From NCBI GenBank assembly GCA_013415575.1, contig JAAEES010000001.1, positions 1-34,673 of the forward strand: a stretch of DNA of 34,673 bases, in the 5' to 3' direction. The notes beneath the pieces are model-generated. The model ran no database searches. It saw nothing but the letters and a program-made list of their open reading frames with translations, and was not told the origin of the DNA. Position numbers and translations under genes: made by a program. This document shows positions 1 through 10,926 of this stretch, one piece after another; positions within the stretch are counted from its first letter, which is position 1; each line of letters begins with the position of its first letter. Origin of the DNA: Methanomicrobiales archaeon (GTDB taxonomy: Archaea > Halobacteriota > Methanomicrobia > Methanomicrobiales > Methanospirillaceae).

Positions 1-246
1 ACAGGAGTTGCAGACCACACACCGGAGACGGTCGATAGTCCAGGTTTTCTCTTCCCTTGCCACGCATATCGCCTCGGCCGGGCACTTCTTCATGCACAGA
101 CCGCACGAGATGCACGCTGAACCGTCGAATACCACGTGTCCCCGGGAGATATCGGTCATCTTTGCCGGCCGGGAAGGGTACATCAGGGTTGCCGGCCGGG
201 AAATCATGCTCTTTATCGCCGTTTTAGCCATCTCAAAGAATGCCAC
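1..246 (-). CDS. echF: Ech-type hydrogenase ferredoxin subunit EchF, truncated by window start
   Basis: Reverse strand reads (V)AFFEMAKTAIKSMISRPATLMYP...GSACISCGLCMKKCPAEAICVAREEKTWTIDRLRCVVCNSC: 4Fe-4S ferredoxin motif; GTG at 246 or ATG at 231; directly after echE. Confidence 0.8.
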   Translation of the reverse strand, partial: MAFFEMAKTAIKSMISRPATLMYPSRPAKMTDISRGHVVFDGSACISCGLCMKKCPAEAICVAREEKTWTIDRLRCVVCNSC

Positions 247-252
247 TCCTCA

Positions 253-1332
253 TCACCTCTCCATGCATCCGATGCACGGGTCGATCGAGAGCACGATCAC
301 CGGTACATCGGCAAGTTCACAGCCCTGGAGCATTTTGACCAGGGGCGGTACGTTGGTCAGGGTCGGCGTCCTGATACGGGATCGGACCAGGTGCTTGGTT
401 CCATCCCCCTTGACGTAGTGGACGAGTTCGCCCCGCGGCTGTTCTGCCCTGGAGAAGTACTCTCCCTCGGGGTTGCCCTTCACTTTGACCTCGATTTCGC
501 CGTCAGGGATCCTCTCAATCGCCATACGGATGATCTCCACTGAGGAAAAGAGCTCCCTGACTCTCACCGCGCAGCGCGCATAGCAGTCACCGCCCTTCTC
601 GACCACCGGTTCAAACCCGAGATCGCCATAGGCAGCATATCCTGTCATCCTCATGTCGATTGCCACCCCGCTCCCGCGGCCGGTGGGGCCGACGGCACCG
701 GTATCATAGGCATCGGTCTTCGACAAGTTCCCGACACCCACCAGTCGTGACTTCACCGAATCATCATGCAGGAAGACATCCGCGAGATCTGAGAGTTTTT
801 GCTCAAAGCCTGCGAGATCTGCAGCCATTGCAGTGAGCTTCCCGTTGCTGATGTCCCTCCGGACCCCTCCAACCTTACAGCTCCCCTGGATAACTCTGCC
901 TCCAGTGGTCTCCTCAAGGACGTCGAGCACAAACTCACGCAAACGCCAGGAGTTCATGAAGAGGTTCTCGAAACCCATCGAATCGGCAAACAGACCAAGC
1001 CAGAGGAGGTGGGAGTGAATTCTCGAGTATTCCGACCAGATCGTGCGGAGGTAGTGTGCCCGGGGCGGGACTTCAAGGTCCATGACCTGTTCAATACCCT
1101 GGCAGTACGTCATGCCATGGATGAAGCTGCAGATGCCGCAGGTCCGCTCGGCGATGTACACGTATTCCGGGAACTCCCGTTTCGTGACCAGGGTCTCCAG
1201 CCCCCGGTGAATGTATCCGATCGAGGGTATGGCGTCAACAACCGTCTCATCCTCGAGCACGAGGTCCAGGTGGATTGGCTCGGGGAGAACGGGATGCTGG
1301 GGGCCAAACGGCATCACGATCTGTCGTGACAT
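253..1332 (-). CDS. echE: Ech-type [NiFe] hydrogenase large subunit EchE
   Basis: 359 aa; N-terminal RTCGICSFIHG and C-terminal DPCIGCMER Ni-binding cysteine motifs. Confidence 0.92.
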   Translation of the reverse strand: MSRQIVMPFGPQHPVLPEPIHLDLVLEDETVVDAIPSIGYIHRGLETLVTKREFPEYVYIAERTCGICSFIHGMTYCQGIEQVMDLEVPPRAHYLRTIWSEYSRIHSHLLWLGLFADSMGFENLFMNSWRLREFVLDVLEETTGGRVIQGSCKVGGVRRDISNGKLTAMAADLAGFEQKLSDLADVFLHDDSVKSRLVGVGNLSKTDAYDTGAVGPTGRGSGVAIDMRMTGYAAYGDLGFEPVVEKGGDCYARCAVRVRELFSSVEIIRMAIERIPDGEIEVKVKGNPEGEYFSRAEQPRGELVHYVKGDGTKHLVRSRIRTPTLTNVPPLVKMLQGCELADVPVIVLSIDPCIGCMER

Positions 1333-1697
1333 GGGCCCTCCCCCTTGAAGACCTGGGTTCTGAACGGATATGGCACGGCCGTCCTGATGAAATTCCCATG
1401 AAAGTCGACATTCATTCCCTTCACCTGCACCCCAAAGAGGTCGTGCATCTCGTTTTCATATACAAATGCGCCCCAGTACATCCCGCTGATGCTCGGCACT
1501 TCAGTGTCGGGGTCAATGATGATCCTGACATTCTCAAACCGCAGGTCCTTCTCAAAGGAGTAATTGATCTCGAAGAGGTCCCCGACCTTGCTGCAGGTCA
1601 CCTGGACAAGGCGGTATCCTCCACTTCTATAGGCTTGCACCTTCCCGATCAGGTTCGCGACCTCTATCTCTGTGGTTGTCTGCTCTTCGATTTTCAT
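1314..1697 (-). CDS. echD: Ech-type hydrogenase subunit EchD (NADH dehydrogenase 30 kDa-like)
   Basis: Start refined to MKIEEQTTTEIEVANLIG; NuoC-like C-terminus (YWGAFVYENEMHDLFGVQVKGMNVDFHG); position in operon. Confidence 0.85.
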   Translation of the reverse strand: MKIEEQTTTEIEVANLIGKVQAYRSGGYRLVQVTCSKVGDLFEINYSFEKDLRFENVRIIIDPDTEVPSISGMYWGAFVYENEMHDLFGVQVKGMNVDFHGNFIRTAVPYPFRTQVFKGEGPCHDRS

Positions 1698-2161
1698 ACC
1701 GTCTCTCCTCCGGTCGCTTTCTTCCCGGTGTCCGGTTGTCTCATCCGGGCCCTTTTTTCCTCGAGAATGCCCAGAGCCTTGACGATGCCGTCGATGATCG
1801 ACTCCGGTCGTGCCGCACATCCGGGTACGTAGACATCCACGGGGATGATGCGGTCGATTCCTCCCATGATATTGTAGCACTCACGGAAAACGCCTCCTGA
1901 AGTGGCACAGATCCCGACGGCAACCACCACCTTCGGATCAGGGATCTGTTCATAGATATTTTTGATAACCTCCCGGTTCTGTTCATTAACGCCCCCGGTC
2001 ACAACGAAAATGTCAGAATGTTTGGGGTTACCGGTGTTCAGAATTCCGAATCGTTCGACATCGTAGAGGGGAGTGAGACACGCAAGCACCTCGATGTCGC
2101 AGCCGTTGCAGGATGAGGCATCGTAGTGCAGTATCCAGGGGGATCGGGTGAGGTATGTCAT
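1694..2161 (-). CDS. echC: Ech-type hydrogenase small subunit EchC
   Basis: Start refined to MTYLTRSPWILHYDASSCNGCDIEVLACLTP; NuoB-like CxxC...GICATSGG...PGCAARPE cluster ligands; 4-nt overlaps with neighbours. Confidence 0.9.
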   Translation of the reverse strand: MTYLTRSPWILHYDASSCNGCDIEVLACLTPLYDVERFGILNTGNPKHSDIFVVTGGVNEQNREVIKNIYEQIPDPKVVVAVGICATSGGVFRECYNIMGGIDRIIPVDVYVPGCAARPESIIDGIVKALGILEEKRARMRQPDTGKKATGGETV

Positions 2162-3024
2162 GGCAGAAGACCTCCCGCGAGGTAGTAGAGCACAGCAAGG
2201 TTCACCAGACCCAGCATGCCGGCAATAATCCAGGCACTCCGGAGCGTGAACTGCCACTTTACACGGGAGAAGGTATTGTCAATCAGGATCTCCAGCAGGT
2301 ATGCGATAACCAGTGCTGCGAGAGCCAGGGGTATGCTGAAGGCAAAGAAGAGGAAGATGACCCCGAGCAGAAAGACATTCTCATACCAGTGGGCGATCTC
2401 AATCTTTGCGAGGCTTGGGCCGGTGAATTCCGTTGTGACTCCCTTGACCAGTTCCTGATGCGCATGGTGCGAGGTTGAGAGATCGAAGGGGGACTTGCGG
2501 AGCTTGATGGTGAGCACCATGAGGAACCCGATGAACACTCCCGGCAGGTACATGATAAGGGGAAGGGATGAGGCGGCAATATCGCTCACAAAGAAGCTGC
2601 CCGCAACCATGTACATTCCGACCGCGGTGAGGATGATCATAGGCTCATATGCAATAATCTGGATAAGCTCACGCTCGGCGCCGATGAAGCTGTACGGGGA
2701 ATATGACGCATAGCCTCCGAGCACGAGGAAGATGTGGGCAAGAGTGAAGGCAAAGATTACCAGCAGCATGTCCCCGCCGGCGAAGAAGAGCGCACCGGAT
2801 ACGATGATGAAGACCAGGTAGCTCAGCACGTAGAAGTTCTGCGTGGTGGTAACCACGAGATTCTCCTTCTCGAAGAGCTTTCCCACATCGTAAAATGGCT
2901 GCAGGATCGGGGGCCCGACCCGGCCCTGCATCCGTGCGGTCACCTTCCGGTCGATCCCGCTGACGAGCCCACCGATGAACGGGGCAAGGATGATGAAGAG
3001 GAGTGCAGTCCAGAGCGAAATCAT
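2158..3024 (-). CDS. echB: Ech-type hydrogenase membrane subunit EchB (NuoH-like)
   Basis: 288 aa polytopic protein; RVGPPILQPFYDVGKLFEKE; overlaps echA and echC. Confidence 0.9.
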   Translation of the reverse strand: MISLWTALLFIILAPFIGGLVSGIDRKVTARMQGRVGPPILQPFYDVGKLFEKENLVVTTTQNFYVLSYLVFIIVSGALFFAGGDMLLVIFAFTLAHIFLVLGGYASYSPYSFIGAERELIQIIAYEPMIILTAVGMYMVAGSFFVSDIAASSLPLIMYLPGVFIGFLMVLTIKLRKSPFDLSTSHHAHQELVKGVTTEFTGPSLAKIEIAHWYENVFLLGVIFLFFAFSIPLALAALVIAYLLEILIDNTFSRVKWQFTLRSAWIIAGMLGLVNLAVLYYLAGGLLP

Positions 3025-4925
3025 AGGATCATCCCCGCAAGAATAACCCCGGCCAGGAGAATGAGACCGAAGCAGAGCGCTGTGCCGGTCATCAGCAGCC
3101 TCTTTTCGCCAAACATGTCATTGAAGTAGTAGTTGGTGAGGGTCACATCCCGTGTGATCCCCATGGACCCCGCGAATTTCAGGTCAGGGCTGGTCGGCCT
3201 CCCTCCCATGTAGGCGGAGACTTTCTTCCCGTTGTTGCCGGAAATAAGCATGGAGAAGGGCATGATCATCAGCAGGAAGAGCATCATGGCCATGATGATG
3301 AGGTTGTCCTGGGAGAGCCGGGCGGTCTGTCCGTATACCGCAAGCACGAACGGCTCGATGAGGGTGGACGAGATGAGAGGGAAGATCAGGCAGATGAGCA
3401 CGGTCAGCCCGGTCAGGATATAGAGGACTAACCATTTTTCGACCTTCACACTCTTCTCTTCACCAACTGCATTCGGATCGAACGAAAGGATCTTCCCCAT
3501 CCATTTGGACCAGAAGAAGACGGTGAGCGACCCGCCGAAGGCAAGGATGGCCACAAAAATGAGGCCGAACTGGGCTTCGATGAACGCCTCGATCGCTGCC
3601 CACTTGGAGATCAGCATCCCGAACGGAGCAAGGAACATGCCGGCAATACCGACAATCATCATCACCGCGAGTTTGGGCATCCGGATGATGAGGCCGGACA
3701 TATCCTCGATATTTCTGCTGCCGATGCGGTGTTCCACCGTCCCTACACAGAGGAAGAGGAGCGACTTGGCAATGGCATGGAAGATGATCAGCAGGATGGC
3801 GGCCCACACCAGCTTGTAGGTTCCGACACCGGCACAGGCCACGATAAGGCCGAGATTGGCGATAGTGGAATACGCGAGCACTTTCTTTGCATTGCTCTGG
3901 GATATGGCGATAGCAGAGGCCAGCAGGAAGGTAAATCCCCCGATCAGGCCGATGATCAGTCCTTCAGGCGTCCCGGTAAGGACTGGTGCAAACCGTACGA
4001 TGATGTAGACCCCCGCCTTCACCATGGTGCTGGAATGGAGAAGGGCAGACACCGGTGTGGGTGCCACCATCGCACCTACCAGCCATGATGAGAATGGCAT
4101 GAGAGCAGCCTTGGTGATGCCGGCAAATCCCAGCAGTACGGCCGGGATGAGAGCGATCGCATGCCCTGAAGCCAGAAGGTTTTCAATCTCGAGCAGGCCT
4201 CCGGTAGGATCGACCGAAAGTACGTAGATGAGCGCCCCGGCAAAGGCAATACCGCCGAGCAGGTTCATCTCCAGGGCAAGGAATGCGTTATTGGTCGCCT
4301 CATGGGTTTCGGCATACCCGATCAGGATGAACGAACAGAGCGTGGTAATCTCCCAGAAAAAGAAGACCCAGAGGAGGTTATTGGAAAAGACCAGCCCGAA
4401 CATTGCGGCAAGAAAGACGAATACCATGAAGAAGTAAAGTCTCCGCCGGTCTTTCACTTCAGGGTGACGGGTATGGTAGGTCTCCATGTAGCCGAGAGAA
4501 TACACACAGATGAGTGTCCCGATGATCCCGATGATCATGGCCATGATGAGTGAGAACTGGTCGATAAACAGGTTGGTTTCGGGATGAGCATCGGAGAGCA
4601 GCACGAGTTCAACAAGGAGCAGGAGTGCAGTCTGGAAGAGGACGAGTACGACCGCGAGGTACTTCCTGTACCGAATGCCCAGGTAAAGCAACAGCACGGC
4701 AATGATCAGCTCGATTCCGAACATAATCTCTGTCGCCGGTTCAAAGGGGGCTGAAAAGAGTACCAGTCCCTGATTGTAGTACCGTATAAGGAGGTATACT
4801 GAGCCAGCTCCTATGACCAGGGCGGCAATCTTCACCACAGAATCGCGAAAAGCACCCCGTGAAATAAACAAGAGGAGAAATGCGACAATGGTGGGAAATA
4901 TGATGAGAAATGCCAGTTCGATCAT
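3021..4925 (-). CDS. echA: Ech-type hydrogenase proton/sodium antiporter-like subunit EchA (NuoL-like)
   Basis: 634 aa; NuoL/Mrp motifs (LLWVFFFWEITTLCSFILIGY, ALLHSSTMVKAGVYIIVRF). Confidence 0.9.
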   Translation of the reverse strand: MIELAFLIIFPTIVAFLLLFISRGAFRDSVVKIAALVIGAGSVYLLIRYYNQGLVLFSAPFEPATEIMFGIELIIAVLLLYLGIRYRKYLAVVLVLFQTALLLLVELVLLSDAHPETNLFIDQFSLIMAMIIGIIGTLICVYSLGYMETYHTRHPEVKDRRRLYFFMVFVFLAAMFGLVFSNNLLWVFFFWEITTLCSFILIGYAETHEATNNAFLALEMNLLGGIAFAGALIYVLSVDPTGGLLEIENLLASGHAIALIPAVLLGFAGITKAALMPFSSWLVGAMVAPTPVSALLHSSTMVKAGVYIIVRFAPVLTGTPEGLIIGLIGGFTFLLASAIAISQSNAKKVLAYSTIANLGLIVACAGVGTYKLVWAAILLIIFHAIAKSLLFLCVGTVEHRIGSRNIEDMSGLIIRMPKLAVMMIVGIAGMFLAPFGMLISKWAAIEAFIEAQFGLIFVAILAFGGSLTVFFWSKWMGKILSFDPNAVGEEKSVKVEKWLVLYILTGLTVLICLIFPLISSTLIEPFVLAVYGQTARLSQDNLIIMAMMLFLLMIMPFSMLISGNNGKKVSAYMGGRPTSPDLKFAGSMGITRDVTLTNYYFNDMFGEKRLLMTGTALCFGLILLAGVILAGMIL

Positions 4926-5065
4926 GGAAAAATCATCCAGGCTAACAGGTTTGCAATTTCTTCATTATTAATCATACTAAATGTGCAAAAGGTATCTTTT
5001 TTAAAACCAGCCGACAGGTGGATATGGTTTTCCGAATTGAAATAGGATCAGGGAACCTCCCACAG

Positions 5066-5076
5066 AGCTTTTTTAT
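5066..5076 (+). promoter_or_regulatory. Candidate TATA element upstream of the 109-aa ORF
   Basis: AT-rich gcttttttatacc about 50 nt upstream of ATG 5125. Confidence 0.35.
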
Positions 5077-5124
5077 ACCGTGAGATGTAATTCAGCCATA
5101 CCCCCGGATGCAGGGTGACGTGCC

Positions 5125-5454
5125 ATGCCTGAGGTCTCAAAAACGGAAATCGGGAGGCGTTTTTTCAAGCTCCAGAAGGAAAAGAATGTGGAAAAAGCAA
5201 TCGAGAAGATCAGACAGAGTATGGGCCCTGAGTGGTCACTGTTCACCCATGCAGACATAGAAGCGCTGAAATATATTCTCGGCGAGAGCTGGGTGTTTAT
5301 CGATCGCGATGCCTGGGAGAAGATCTCTTTTACCCGTTTGTCGGGAATCGATCTCCGCGAGCTGATCCGGACCGGAAAGGAGGCACTCGACAGGGTCATT
5401 ACCGACCAGGCCGCCGTCCAGAAGGCTACAGTGATTCTATCAAAATCATCCTGA
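5125..5454 (+). CDS. Hypothetical protein, 109 aa
   Basis: Plausible soluble charged protein MPEVSKTEIGRRFFKLQKEKNVEK...; divergent from echA; TATA-like upstream. Confidence 0.65.
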   Translation: MPEVSKTEIGRRFFKLQKEKNVEKAIEKIRQSMGPEWSLFTHADIEALKYILGESWVFIDRDAWEKISFTRLSGIDLRELIRTGKEALDRVITDQAAVQKATVILSKSS

Positions 5455-5763
5455 ATTCCCCCCTTTTTTCCATAACTGCATGGCAATGCGGGTGAGCATA
5501 TCTTTATTCAGAATATACCCACAACCGGAATGGTGTACAGTTCCGGACATGGCTGGTGCAGCCGGTAATCAGGTGCCGGACGGGTGGGGTCTGAAACATG
5601 CGTTCATACAGGAAACTCAGGCAGGTCCTCGTCACTATGAAGAATGGACACGCGGGCGCTGCAGGTGATACGGATCATCTCGTTGGTATCTATGACCGGA
5701 TTGCCCGGAAAGAAAACAGAAAATAAGGATTGATGTTCCGGCGGGCCTGGATGAGGGAATCGT

Positions 5764-6411
5764 TCAGGCAGCCGCAGCTTTCTTCTTCTTCCGCTCCAGC
5801 AGCTTCTTGACTTTTTTCAACCGGTAGAGGTCTTCCCGCTCCCGCTCTCCAATGGTGATCTTGATGTATTTCGCCTGGGCCTTTAGTTCCGGTATCAGCA
5901 CCTGCTCCAGGGCATTCACCCTCCGCCGGTTCATCTGGATTTCTTCGCCAAGCCTTCTGAGCGCTGTCTCGGTCTCGGCAAGACCAATGATGAGGTCAAG
6001 TTCGGCCTCAAACTTCTCTGCAGTCTCATCTATTCTCCCGCTCACGCCAAGAGGGCTGTATCCCCGCTCAAGGCCGCTCTGGGAAAACCGTTTTTTCTCT
6101 ATGATGGGGACGGGCACTCCCATGATATTCTTTCCCCGGATATCAAGGGAGATGTGGCGTTTGGTGGCGAAGGAGACTGATTTCAGCGTGACGGGATCAT
6201 CGACGGCCTGAGCGATCAGGAGCGAGCGCTGGGCGCTGTCGGCCACCGTCTCGAGCATATCCCGGGAGTCGGAGACCGTGACCATGATCCGGAAGAATTC
6301 CTGGATGAGGGCATCCATCTTCTCCCTGAGGAGATCCCGTCCCTGCTCAGCAAGCTTGATCTGCGCCCGTTTCCTGATAAGCTCCATCCGGGTTGGATTC
6401 ACCTGCTCCAT
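5764..6411 (-). CDS. atpD: A-type ATP synthase subunit D
   Basis: 215 aa; MEQVNPTRMELIRKRAQIKLAEQGRDLLREKMDAL and RRRVNALEQVLIPELKAQAKYIK, typical of V/A-ATPase D. Confidence 0.95.
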   Translation of the reverse strand: MEQVNPTRMELIRKRAQIKLAEQGRDLLREKMDALIQEFFRIMVTVSDSRDMLETVADSAQRSLLIAQAVDDPVTLKSVSFATKRHISLDIRGKNIMGVPVPIIEKKRFSQSGLERGYSPLGVSGRIDETAEKFEAELDLIIGLAETETALRRLGEEIQMNRRRVNALEQVLIPELKAQAKYIKITIGEREREDLYRLKKVKKLLERKKKKAAAA

Positions 6412-6412
6412 A

Positions 6413-7816
6413 TTATTCAGATCCTGCCTGGTACGAAGGATGGTACCGCTTGATAAACTCGATTTTTATCCGTTTGAGCTCATCTTCCGGTAGCGAAGAG
6501 AGCAGTTCCCAGCCGATGGTGAGGGTATCTTCAATTGACCGGTTCTCATCCCCCTGGGAGATGAACCTGCGCTCGAAATGGTCAGCGAACGTAAGGTATT
6601 TCCGATCAAGATCGGTGAGCGCCTCCTCCCCGACAATCGCCACCAGCCTTCTGAGATCGCGTCCGTACGCGTACGAGGCATAGAGCTGGTCAGCTACATT
6701 CCGGTGATCTTCCCTGGTTTTTCCGGGACCGATGCCGAGGTTCATCAGCCGGGAGAGGCAGGGGAGGGCATCGATGGGAGGATCAGCTCCCCGGCGGAAG
6801 AGGTCACGGGACAGGACGATCTGGCCTTCGGTGATGTACCCGGTCAGATCGGGAACAGGATGGGTAATGTCATCATCCGGCATGGTCAGAATGGGAATCT
6901 GGGTAATGGATCCGGTTTTCCCTTTGATCCTCCCGGCACGTTCGTAGATTGAAGCCAGATCAGTATACATGTACCCGGGATAACCCCGCCGGCCAGGAAC
7001 CTCTTCTCTCGCCGTGGAGATCTCCCGGAGTGCTTCACAGTAGTTGGTCATGTCGGTGAGGATGACCAGGACATGGAGGTTATGGGTATAGGCAAGGAAT
7101 TCAGCAACCGAGAGGGCACACCGCGGGGTTGCCACCCGCTCAATGGTCGGGTCATCGGCAAGGTTCAGGAAAAAGACCACCCGCTCCAGGGCACCGGTCC
7201 GTTCAAAGTCGCCCATGAAGAACGATGCCTCTTTATAGGTAATCCCCATAGCAGCAAAGACCACCGCGAACTGTTCGCCTTCGCCGATCACCTTGCTCTG
7301 CCGTGCGATCTGGGCTGCGAGCTTGTTGGCCGGAAGCCCGGATCCTGAGAATATCGGCAGTTTCTGACCCCTGACAAGGGTATTGAGTGCATCGATCGCC
7401 GAAACTCCGGTCTGGATGAAATCAGAGGGTTTGTCCCTGGCATACGGATTGATGGGCATGCCGGCAATATCTACCGTGTCTTCAGGGATAATGTCCGGCC
7501 TCCCGTCGCGTGGTTTGCCAACACCATTGAAGATTCTCCCCAGCATGTCGAGAGAGACATCGATCCGTGGTGGTTCGCCGGTAAACCTGACACTGGTTAC
7601 CGAGTTGTCAATTCCGCTCGTCCCTTCATACACCTGGACCACGGCCATATCCTTGGAGATATCCAGGATCTGGCCGTTCCGCGTCTCCCCGTCAGGGAGT
7701 TTAATCCGCGCTGTTTCACCGTAAGATGCTCCAACAGGTCGTTCAACAAAGAGGAGAGGGCCGGAGACATAGCTGACGGTGCGATACTCTCTGCTCATCA
7801 GCGATCGGGTCTTCAT
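6413..7816 (-). CDS. atpB: A-type ATP synthase subunit B
   Basis: 467 aa; [17 protein letters not shown]...[21 protein letters not shown]. Confidence 0.96.
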   Translation of the reverse strand: MKTRSLMSREYRTVSYVSGPLLFVERPVGASYGETARIKLPDGETRNGQILDISKDMAVVQVYEGTSGIDNSVTSVRFTGEPPRIDVSLDMLGRIFNGVGKPRDGRPDIIPEDTVDIAGMPINPYARDKPSDFIQTGVSAIDALNTLVRGQKLPIFSGSGLPANKLAAQIARQSKVIGEGEQFAVVFAAMGITYKEASFFMGDFERTGALERVVFFLNLADDPTIERVATPRCALSVAEFLAYTHNLHVLVILTDMTNYCEALREISTAREEVPGRRGYPGYMYTDLASIYERAGRIKGKTGSITQIPILTMPDDDITHPVPDLTGYITEGQIVLSRDLFRRGADPPIDALPCLSRLMNLGIGPGKTREDHRNVADQLYASYAYGRDLRRLVAIVGEEALTDLDRKYLTFADHFERRFISQGDENRSIEDTLTIGWELLSSLPEDELKRIKIEFIKRYHPSYQAGSE

Positions 7817-9552
7817 ACTTCCACCACCAGGGCCCCGATTTGCTGAGGGATTTTCTCTGACAGTGCCCTGATATCTTCAACAGCGCTGAGTTCCTTCATC
7901 CGGGCGATCTCCGCCTTGAGGGGGACTGACCCGATCTGCTTGAGGGAGACTCCCCGTTCGATAGCATCGGTGATTGCTGTATCGTACGCCTGGATTGCTT
8001 TCAGCATCCAGTACTGCTTGTCGAGGGGGCAGAAGGAATCGGTATCGCTGTAGGCACTCTGCTGCAGGAAATCTTCCCGGATCATCTGTGTCACCTCCAG
8101 AATCGCCTTCTCACTGTCGGGAAGTGCATCCGGCCCGACGAGCTGGACGATCTCCTGGAGCTCCACTTCTTTCTGGAGGAGGTACATCATCCGGTCCCGC
8201 AGGTCCTTCCAGTCGGATCCCACGTTATCGAGATACCAGCTCCGGAGGCTGTCCAGGTAGAGGGAATAGCTCTTGATCCAGTTAACCGAGGGAAAATGCC
8301 GCCGGTAGGCGAGGCTGGTGTCAAGGGCCCAGAATGTTCCGGCAATGCGGAGGGTATTCTGGGTGATCGGCTCAGAAAAGTCACCACCCGGAGGGGATAC
8401 GGCCCCGACAATGGTCACGGATCCTGTCCGGTCGTCAGGTCCCAGGCAGGTCACCCGTCCTGCGCGTTCATAGAACGCTGCCAGACGGGTAGCAAGATAG
8501 GCGGGATATCCCTCCTCGCCCGGCATCTCCTCGAGCCTGCCGGAAACCTCCCGCAGCGCTTCACCCCACCGGGAGGTTGAATCGGCCATGAGGGCAACGT
8601 CATAGCCCATGTCACGGTAATACTCCGCTATAGTGATGCCGGTATAGATGGATGCTTCACGGGCAGCAACAGGCATGTTTGACGTGTTGGCGATCAGGAT
8701 GGTCCGTTCGATCAGGGGAAGACCAGTCCTCGGGTCCACCAGCTCCGGAAATTCCGAGAGGACATCGGTCATCTCGTTCCCCCGTTCCCCACAGCCGATA
8801 TAGACAATGATCTGGGCATCGGCCCATTTGGCAAGCGTTTGTTCTGCCACAGTCTTGCCGGTCCCGAATCCGCCAGGGATCATGGCTGTGCCTCCCTTGG
8901 TGAGAGGAAAGAGGCTGTCAAAGATCCGCTGGCCGGTGATGAGGGGGATGGTCGGGTCCAGTTTCTTCCGGTAAGGTCTCCCTTTCCTGACAGGCCATTT
9001 CTGCAGCATGATGATTGGAATGTTTCCATCAAGAGTGCAGACTGGTTCAGTGAGGGAATATGCTCCGGATTCGATTGCGGTAATTGTTCCGGATACTCCG
9101 GGTGGAACGAGAATGGTGTGCCGGATATGGAATTCCTTAACCTCTCCTATGACACTTCCTCCGGAAACACGATCCCCCTTCTTCGCAGTTGCCAGGAATT
9201 CCCATCGTCGGGAAAGATCGATTCCCGGGACGGCCAGGCCCCGTGAGATGAAACTCCCGCTCTGCTCCACCAGGAGGGGGAGAGGCCGCTGCACTCCGTC
9301 ATAAATAGAGGAGATGAGACCGGGGCCAAGATCGACTGAGAGGGGCTGCCCCGTGTTCTCTACCGGCTCGCCGATGGAGAGGCCGGTGGTGTCTTCATAA
9401 ACCTGAATGACCGCCTCCTCCCGGTCAAGCCTGATGATCTCGCCCGGGAGTTCTTCGTCCCCCACCTTCACCACATCATACATTTTTGAGCCCCGCATCC
9501 CTTCAGCGATCACCACCGGGCCGGAGATACGGGAGATATGACCATGTATCAT
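7813..9552 (-). CDS. atpA: A-type ATP synthase catalytic subunit A
   Basis: 579 aa; Walker [41 protein letters not shown]. Confidence 0.97.
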   Translation of the reverse strand: MIHGHISRISGPVVIAEGMRGSKMYDVVKVGDEELPGEIIRLDREEAVIQVYEDTTGLSIGEPVENTGQPLSVDLGPGLISSIYDGVQRPLPLLVEQSGSFISRGLAVPGIDLSRRWEFLATAKKGDRVSGGSVIGEVKEFHIRHTILVPPGVSGTITAIESGAYSLTEPVCTLDGNIPIIMLQKWPVRKGRPYRKKLDPTIPLITGQRIFDSLFPLTKGGTAMIPGGFGTGKTVAEQTLAKWADAQIIVYIGCGERGNEMTDVLSEFPELVDPRTGLPLIERTILIANTSNMPVAAREASIYTGITIAEYYRDMGYDVALMADSTSRWGEALREVSGRLEEMPGEEGYPAYLATRLAAFYERAGRVTCLGPDDRTGSVTIVGAVSPPGGDFSEPITQNTLRIAGTFWALDTSLAYRRHFPSVNWIKSYSLYLDSLRSWYLDNVGSDWKDLRDRMMYLLQKEVELQEIVQLVGPDALPDSEKAILEVTQMIREDFLQQSAYSDTDSFCPLDKQYWMLKAIQAYDTAITDAIERGVSLKQIGSVPLKAEIARMKELSAVEDIRALSEKIPQQIGALVVEV

Positions 9553-9554
9553 CG

Positions 9555-9875
9555 TTACCGCCTCACCACAATGTTGTACCCGATTGCCCGCTGCAGGAGC
9601 CGCTCGATATAACTCATACCGCCGCCACCCCTCTTGCGGACTGGGATGGGTATGATAATCGGCCGGTAGGTCTTTTCAATTTTCGCCAAGATCTTATCAT
9701 CGAGCACCTGCATGTAGTCCTCGTTCAATGCCACGATTCCGGTATCGTCCCTGAGCAGGAGCTCCGGGATGATCTTCTTCGCCTCATCCATACTCCTCAC
9801 CTCTATGACATCCACACCGGCCAGCCTGAAGCCGGCAGCGGTATCGGGATCGGTCACCACCGAAAATTTATACAT
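9555..9875 (-). CDS. atpF: A-type ATP synthase subunit F
   Basis: Start refined to [26 protein letters not shown]; between atpC and atpA. Confidence 0.9.
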   Translation of the reverse strand: MYKFSVVTDPDTAAGFRLAGVDVIEVRSMDEAKKIIPELLLRDDTGIVALNEDYMQVLDDKILAKIEKTYRPIIIPIPVRKRGGGGMSYIERLLQRAIGYNIVVRR

Positions 9876-10926
9876 GGAATAACTCCCGCTCAAGATCCTC
9901 ATCCGATACTCCCGCATACTTGCACCGGGCAATGATGCGGAGGTTTATCACTTCACCATACTTGGCCCACAGATAGCCGATCACCACACCGATGTCCAGG
10001 GGGTCTCCCCGAAATAAGCGCATTCCTTTCCTCATGAGATAGAGGTCAAGCTCCTTCTCGATGATGGAGATCGTACCCGGACTATACGCCACGGGGGGGA
10101 GGCCCTGGAGAAAATAGTACGGGGTCCCGTCAAGAACAGATACTGCCTCTTCAGGAGAACGCATCGAGGCCATTGCGATGAACTTTTCCCGATCGATGTG
10201 GCCTCCCCCTTCGAGGAAGAGGCTCATCGCAGGCTCGGTCTCGAGGTTATCCCGGATAATTCTCAGCACGTTTTTAATGTTCATCGTGTCGATCTCGGCC
10301 CGGATCAGGTGCCTGATGATCCGATTCTCGGAGCCCCTTCCCTGCACCGCTGCCAGTGCATTCTGGTAGTGGAACAGGTCGAGGGCATATTCGAGGGTGA
10401 CAAGTTCGCGTGATTCAGCCCACTCATCGACTGATTCGGTGAGGGGAATGGCATACGGTATGTTCCAGGTAGCCATCAGATCGATGATGCTCCGCACATC
10501 AGGCTGCTTGAGAAGTTCTGTCAGGGTCGCATCATCAAGCACTCCTGCAGGCACCAGGCATTCAAAGATCTCATCATGGGAAGCATGGATGTTTTTCCCC
10601 CGGAGGATGGTCTTGATGTTCTGGACATCCCAGCGGGAGAGGAAGATCCGGATATAGCCTTCTGCCCGCGTCCCCCGGACGAGATCAGAGATGTTCTGGT
10701 AGGTCCTGATGAGGTTCTTCCGGAGGGCAAAGTCAACAGCAGCAATGCCGGTGTGGATCACACTGGCTTCCTCTATCTCCCGTTTATAGGGGGTATTTTC
10801 CAGTTCTGAGAGAACAGAAGGCAGATCCTGCCTGATGAGCAGCGTATCGTATGATTTTTTATCCAGAAGTACGCTGTGCATCCCCCGTACCCGGGCATTA
10901 ACATACCCGTAGTCCATCACCATCAC
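9868..10926 (-). CDS. atpC: A-type ATP synthase subunit C
   Basis: 352 aa; YGYVNARVRGMHSVLLDKKSYDTLL; subunit C/V-ATPase d-like. Confidence 0.93.
   Translation of the reverse strand: MMVMDYGYVNARVRGMHSVLLDKKSYDTLLIRQDLPSVLSELENTPYKREIEEASVIHTGIAAVDFALRKNLIRTYQNISDLVRGTRAEGYIRIFLSRWDVQNIKTILRGKNIHASHDEIFECLVPAGVLDDATLTELLKQPDVRSIIDLMATWNIPYAIPLTESVDEWAESRELVTLEYALDLFHYQNALAAVQGRGSENRIIRHLIRAEIDTMNIKNVLRIIRDNLETEPAMSLFLEGGGHIDREKFIAMASMRSPEEAVSVLDGTPYYFLQGLPPVAYSPGTISIIEKELDLYLMRKGMRLFRGDPLDIGVVIGYLWAKYGEVINLRIIARCKYAGVSDEDLERELFHV

Noticed and set aside
8-1332. Plus-strand ORFs opposite echE/echF (8-418, 136-543, 799-1329)
   Set aside because: Antisense shadows of well-supported hydrogenase genes; low-complexity, no recognisable motifs.
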